Below, piece by piece: positions 60,011-64,000 of a stretch of DNA of 64,000 nucleotides. A program made the position numbers and the translations under genes. This DNA comes from CAUZIZ01 sp965219855 (GTDB taxonomy: Bacteria > Acidobacteriota > UBA6911 > RPQK01 > JAJDTT01), in NCBI GenBank assembly GCA_965219855.1, contig CBDCOR010000012.1, positions 1 to 64,000 of the forward strand. The letters run 5' to 3'. Every line of letters begins with the position of its first letter. Within the stretch, counting starts at the first letter, position 1. The notes under the pieces are model-generated. The model did not search any database. It was given only the letters and a program-made list of their open reading frames with translations, and was not told where the DNA came from.

Positions 60011-60133
60011 ATGAGAATGCGAGTCCGGCGGGTGGGCGTCCTCGTTCTCGCCCTGGTCTCTTCCGGAATCCAAGTCGCCCCCGATATCCCTGGAGTCATC
60101 CTGGCATTCAGCCCCGTTCGCAGCTCTGTTTGA
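60011..60133 (+). pseudogene. 5' stub of a secreted protein gene
   Basis: ATG 60011 after AAGGAG encodes MRMRVRRVGVLVLALVSSGI and a short tail ending at TGA 60131. Only the signal peptide remains. It sits directly after the propeller gene, so it was probably the next gene of an operon, cut off by the rearrangement that brought in the opposite-strand FG-GAP gene. Confidence 0.5.
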
Positions 60134-60142
60134 TCCAGACGG

Positions 60143-61192
60143 TCAGGGCCCGCAGTCGAGGACGACCTCCGTCAGGATGGGCGAGTTACCGCCGTCGGGT
60201 GAGGTGAGGATTGCCCGGTATTGTAGCCAGGTGTGATTCTGTGGCACTCCCGACAAAGCTTGGCCTGATTCCAGGTAGAAGGCATCCCCGCCTTCGGGCC
60301 CCTTCCAGTGGAACGACTCCAGATCCTGCTCGCTGGAGGCCGTTCTGACCTGAAACTTCAACCCTGTGCCCAGGGGTGTTCTCCCGGACCAGCTCAACCG
60401 CAAAAAGCGGCCGTCGGGCGGAGCCTGAACCGGGGCGGAGACGTAGTCCCATTCGGGCTTGCGGGTGTAGACATTGCCGGCGTCGACCATGGCATCGAGG
60501 TGGACACCGACCGTTGGCAGATGGGTGCGGTCCGCCCAGGAGAAGCCGGAAGACGAGCCCCAATAGATGTTGGTGCCGGCTGCATGGTCGAAGTCGACCT
60601 GATGGTTCGAGACCACCAGGTCCACCCAGCCGTCCCGGTTGAGATCCAGGGAGTCGATCGCCGCCGAGGACGACGCCCTCAAGAGACTGCGATTGTGCGT
60701 GCCGTATCCGCGCCCGCCATCTCCCCAATAGATGAAGGCGGGAAGGTCTCGGGTAGTCCCCGACTTGTAGTTGGTGAGAGCAATGTCCAGATTCCCATCC
60801 CGGTTCCAGTCTGCCACCGTGGCATCCAGGCTGGTAAAACTTTCGAACGGGGTCGGGGTACTGGCCTGCAGTCCCTCGGGGCCGCCCCAGTAGATAACGC
60901 CTAGCCCGTCCGCGTTCCGGTAACGGGGACTCGCGCTGCTGGCGAAGATCAGGTCCAGCCAGCCGTTCCGGTCCAGGTCGGCCGCTACCACGTGGGGAGC
61001 CCCGTGTGCCTCAATCAACGTTCGATTGTGGGGGCCATAGCCGTCTTTACCACCCCAGTAGATTTCGGAGTGGTCGTCATAGCTCAGGGGGAAGATCAAG
61101 TCCAAATACCCGTCTCGGTTCAGATCGGCGATGGCATTGGATTCCAACTCGCTCCGGGTGAGGTCCCACTGAGTGGTCAGCGGACTCTCCAT
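60143..61192 (-). CDS. FG-GAP/VCBS-repeat protein, probably truncated at the N-terminus
   Basis: 349 residues from ATG 61192 (GAGGGACGG upstream). Repeats DLNRDGYLDLIFP, DLDRNGWLDLIFA, DWNRDGNLDIALT and DLNRDGWVDLVVS alternate with IYWGG strands, a seven-bladed propeller with Ca-binding loops. The last ~110 residues form a jelly-roll-like end (LRLSWSGRTPLGTGLKFQVRTA, GNSPILTEVVLDCGP). No signal peptide is found, whereas relatives are exported, so the start may be a repair after truncation. Confidence 0.65.
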   Translation of the reverse strand: MESPLTTQWDLTRSELESNAIADLNRDGYLDLIFPLSYDDHSEIYWGGKDGYGPHNRTLIEAHGAPHVVAADLDRNGWLDLIFASSASPRYRNADGLGVIYWGGPEGLQASTPTPFESFTSLDATVADWNRDGNLDIALTNYKSGTTRDLPAFIYWGDGGRGYGTHNRSLLRASSSAAIDSLDLNRDGWVDLVVSNHQVDFDHAAGTNIYWGSSSGFSWADRTHLPTVGVHLDAMVDAGNVYTRKPEWDYVSAPVQAPPDGRFLRLSWSGRTPLGTGLKFQVRTASSEQDLESFHWKGPEGGDAFYLESGQALSGVPQNHTWLQYRAILTSPDGGNSPILTEVVLDCGP

Positions 61193-61244
61193 CCGTCCCT
61201 CCTTCCCTCAGACGATGACGGCGCGGCCGACCTTCCCTCCTTTC

Positions 61245-61691
61245 TCAGGACCCACACTCTGGAGGGCTAGAGCAGCTGCATCTTGCGATAGGTGGATCAG
61301 ACTGCGGATCGCGCATCAGTTCCCATGGAATCGAAGCGGCCTCGGCTATGCTGGTTGTGATCTCGACGCGGAGGTCGGCGAGTTGTTCGCGGATGGCAAA
61401 CCAGATAGCCTGAGTGTTCTGATTGTCGGTGAGAACTTTGTTGTATAAATCCTCACCACACGCACGCATGAGTTTTTCGATCTGTTCGACGTGGATCGCT
61501 TCGACGGATTCCGCACATTGGAGATAGTCTTCCAGGTACCAGCGAAGTTCCTCCTGTTCCTGTTCAGAAAGCGCGAACTCGATACTGGCGAAGGCTTCGA
61601 CAGCGGCCTTGCCTTCTCGTTTTAGCGTGAGTTGAATCGGGTATTTCCCGTCAGCGGGAGGATGCTGCCGAATTCTAAGTGTGGAACTCAT
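61245..61691 (-). pseudogene. N-terminal fragment of a CHAT-domain (caspase-like) protein
   Basis: ATG 61691. YPIQLTLKREGKAAVEAFAS, EELRWYLEDYL and AEAASIPWELMRDPQSD match the region leading into CHAT peptidase domains (PWELLRDP). The frame then degenerates within 15 residues, and the catalytic His and Cys parts are absent. CHAT proteins are caspase-related proteases used in signalling and some defence systems. Confidence 0.6.
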
Positions 61692-62356
61692 CGGCGCCCC
61701 TACTACGGCTCATAACAACACGCTCATGTTACCAGAGATCCCAGGGCCGAGCAGTAGTTGTCGATGCTGCTGGAACCCGCCTTCAGAAGCCACCATACCC
61801 CCATTGCTTGGAGAATCCCCGACATCGCCGGATAGTGCGATCATCCTCATTCTCGTCAGCCGTCGAGGGGTTCAGGCCCACGAAGACTGGCCACGGGTCT
61901 CCGCCGTTGTCCCAACTTCTCCAAAGACGGCATCTCTATGTTCGACACGCAGAGAGGATCGCTCCTGCAGTCAGATACACTCTATTCTCGGTATTCATCT
62001 TGTAGTTCTAGTTGTCGTTCGGATGGTCGGTTCACTCTGAGACCTCTTCCCTAGCCGCCTGACTATCGTCTCAGATGACCGATCCTGTACTTCGAAGCTC
62101 CGATTTCCGACGCCTCAACCTCAAATCAAATGCCTGAATCTTGCTTTTGCCGTATCCCCTTCGTGAGATTGTAGACACCTTGCCGCTTTGTCGCCTGCTC
62201 ACCACCAATTCTTACGATCGTGCCCTCGCCGCCGAGGTCATACTAGACGGATAGGATAGTGGTGGTGCCAAAGAGCGCTTTGAGAACCATCAAGAGCTAC
62301 TTGAAGAGCGAGACACAGGTTCGCACAAGTAATGAGAATGCCAGGTTTCACGATGA
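61692..62356. other. No recognisable gene
   Basis: Short ORFs in all frames, none with family features; no IS ends or repeats recognised. It separates the CHAT fragment from the plus-strand gene at 62357. Confidence 0.4.
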
Positions 62357-64000
62357 GTGAAGATGAATGAACACAGCTTGGTTGAAATCGAAAGAAAACT
62401 CCCAGAACTGATCGCTAGGTACGACTACCTTTGGCAGTGCGATTTCAAGCAGGTCAACCAGTTCTCCTCTTACGCTAAGGAGCGGGGGCTCGCTTTCTCT
62501 CAGGATGTCCTGCGACAGCTCTGGCGCATCTGTTGGCTCAAGGCCGATTATGTGCTCACTCGTCGGCTATCGAGATGGAAGGGCTTGGTTCGACTTGATG
62601 ATGGGCTTAGTGGAACGCACCTTTATGCAGACCTACGGCGGATCAAGGCACGAAAGAAGGGGTGGGCCGACTCACTGTACAGCAGGAAAGTCCCTGAGGC
62701 TCTTATGCCCCATTTCCACCCATTCCGATTCTACGTTTTGCTACACGTGGATCGGATTCTCCGAACCAATATCTCGCGGTCCGTACTCCTTACGACAAGG
62801 GTTCCGGCAACTGCATGACGAGCACATTCCACATTTCAAGAAGTGGTCTGCTACCGAAGATTTCGTCAGTCGAATTGAGCACTGGAACCAGGTTGTGAGC
62901 CTGACGGTGGCACTCGAGCCATTTGTGTACGACCGTATCATTGGCACCACCCGCCGACCAGGATTTGTCGAAGAACAGGAGCGCCAAAAGGGCTTGGAGA
63001 GCTATTGGGATGAAACAATCCCGATGTTGGAGGCCGTGTCCCTAGAGGCAATCGAGGAGATTCGGCTGGAACTCTGTCAACAGTCTGAGGCACTCGATCC
63101 GAACCGCAGAGTCCACACAATATTGCGGATGGCGAAAGGAGATCTCCGGGAGAAGCTGCGAGGGCAACTGGGTGGAGCGGTACTCTTAAAGACGATGGCT
63201 GAGGTCCTGCGCCGGGCATGTGAACGAGCCTTCAAGGTGGAATTACCGGAGGAAGATGATCAACGGTTCGGTAGGTTCGAAGAGCGCGGTCTTAAGGAGC
63301 GATTGTACGGTTCGCCTCGCCTGCTTGATGGAGATCCGAGGGTCACAACGGAGTATCTCCGCTTTCAGCGCCTTGACTACCGCCCACGGGTTCGATGGTA
63401 TGTCGAAGGGGACACTGAAGATGGCGCGATCAGCAGCGTACTCACGAGCCATGGCGCTTCGTTCGTCCAGGTCGTCAACCTCAGAGGCCAGGTGGTGGAG
63501 AAGGGGGTCTTGTCGTTCAGGGATAGCCTACGAACCGACATCGAACACCAGATATTTAGTTTTGTGACGATCGACGCAGATGACGAGGACAACACGAGAG
63601 TCCTCAGAACGGCGGCAAGCCAGGATGAACTGTTTGGACGATTCTTTCTCAGTGAGCCCGACTTTGAGATTGGCAACTTCGCGATCAACGAGTTGGAAGA
63701 AATCCTGTTGGAGGCGGCGACCGAGAATGGTGCTAAAACCGAGGATCGTCCTCTACTCTCACTTGCGTCCCCAAGGAGTGGCAAAGAGGTGTTGGAGCAG
63801 GCAAGGAAGTTGCTACCCGAGTATTTGGGTAGGATCAAGAAGGACCGGGAATGGGGACAGCGCCTTATGAGCTACGCTTGGAAATCGCCACAGAGGTGCG
63901 ATACCGAAACCAAGAGGCCGGTTGTAGAAGCTGTCGAGGAGGCAGTCAGGACAAAGCTCTATCCATATGAGATTAGCCGGAGAGGCCATAGGGTTAATCC
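62357..64000 (+). pseudogene. TOPRIM-like protein, one frameshift, continues past the window
   Basis: The first frame (ATG 62357) gives LVEIERKLPELIARYDYLWQ to HPFRFYVLLHVDRIL. Near 62757 the frame changes by one base and remains open to the window edge (>410 codons): SEPISRGPYSLRQGFRQLHD, AYER-poor helical region, then RWYVEGDTEDGAISSVLTSHG (TOPRIM Glu motif) and FSFVTIDADDEDN (DxD motif), followed by FGRFFLSEPDFEIGNFAIN. This order fits OLD- or RNase M5/DnaG-like TOPRIM nucleases. The N-terminal 300 residues match nothing I know. A single base decides gene against pseudogene. Confidence 0.6.

Overview
This is a bacterial chromosome segment of fairly high GC content. Three things point to an Acidobacteriota-like or related environmental bacterium with an expanded mobilome: tandem Pkn-type Ser/Thr kinases with a TM segment and a TolB/PD40 propeller, an Oar-like TonB receptor N-terminus, and many secreted propeller or FG-GAP proteins. 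Lineage is inferred from gene families only.

Layout. 1-2.2 kb: a VapC/Phd toxin-antitoxin pair split by an IS1380-family element. 2.3-4.3 kb: an OPA-type MFS transporter and an internally deleted secreted propeller protein. 4.4-9.2 kb: an IS110/IS1111-type element interrupted by an IS256-family element, then IS1634 copy A. 9.2-17.3 kb: the most ordinary stretch, with an SGNH hydrolase, CoA-binding protein, decayed FG-GAP protein, methyltransferase, Nramp-like transporter and esterase, plus palindromic repeats. 17.3-30.5 kb: IS1634 copy B, an EAL-HDOD protein, an IS4-type remnant, two unrelated IS21 elements and a broken kinase holding an IS4-type element. 30.5-39.5 kb: a second kinase split by another IS1380-type element, the wreck of a third kinase with an inverted piece and IS1634 copy C, and a TIR-HEAT gene. 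40-47.3 kb: a secreted Cys-rich protein, an SDR dehydrogenase, a GH127-like enzyme and a chimeric ORF. 47.3-50.6 kb: short same-strand accessory genes separated by a palindromic repeat. 50.6-53.3 kb: an IS1380 remnant abutting a tandem pair of phosphotriesterase-like genes. 53.3-64 kb: IS1634 copy D, a frameshifted sialidase, a large secreted propeller protein, an FG-GAP protein, a CHAT fragment and a frameshifted TOPRIM-like gene running off the window.

The dominant theme is repeated transposition into, and decay of, accessory genes. For seven insertions (IS1380-a, IS256, IS1634 A, B, C and D, the IS4-type element and IS1380-b are the datable ones) target duplications were read directly; where the host gene is known, the pre-insertion reading frame can be rebuilt. 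Three IS1634 copies share one 5-base deletion and the fourth has a different 1-base deletion, so no copy here encodes an uninterrupted transposase. The items I would check first are the TIR-HEAT protein, the frameshifted TOPRIM protein, the phosphotriesterase pair (one member lacks two metal ligands), the non-coding module shared by two unrelated IS21 elements, the possible bridge RNA of the IS1111-type element, and the repeat-bounded gene block at 47.3-50.6 kb.
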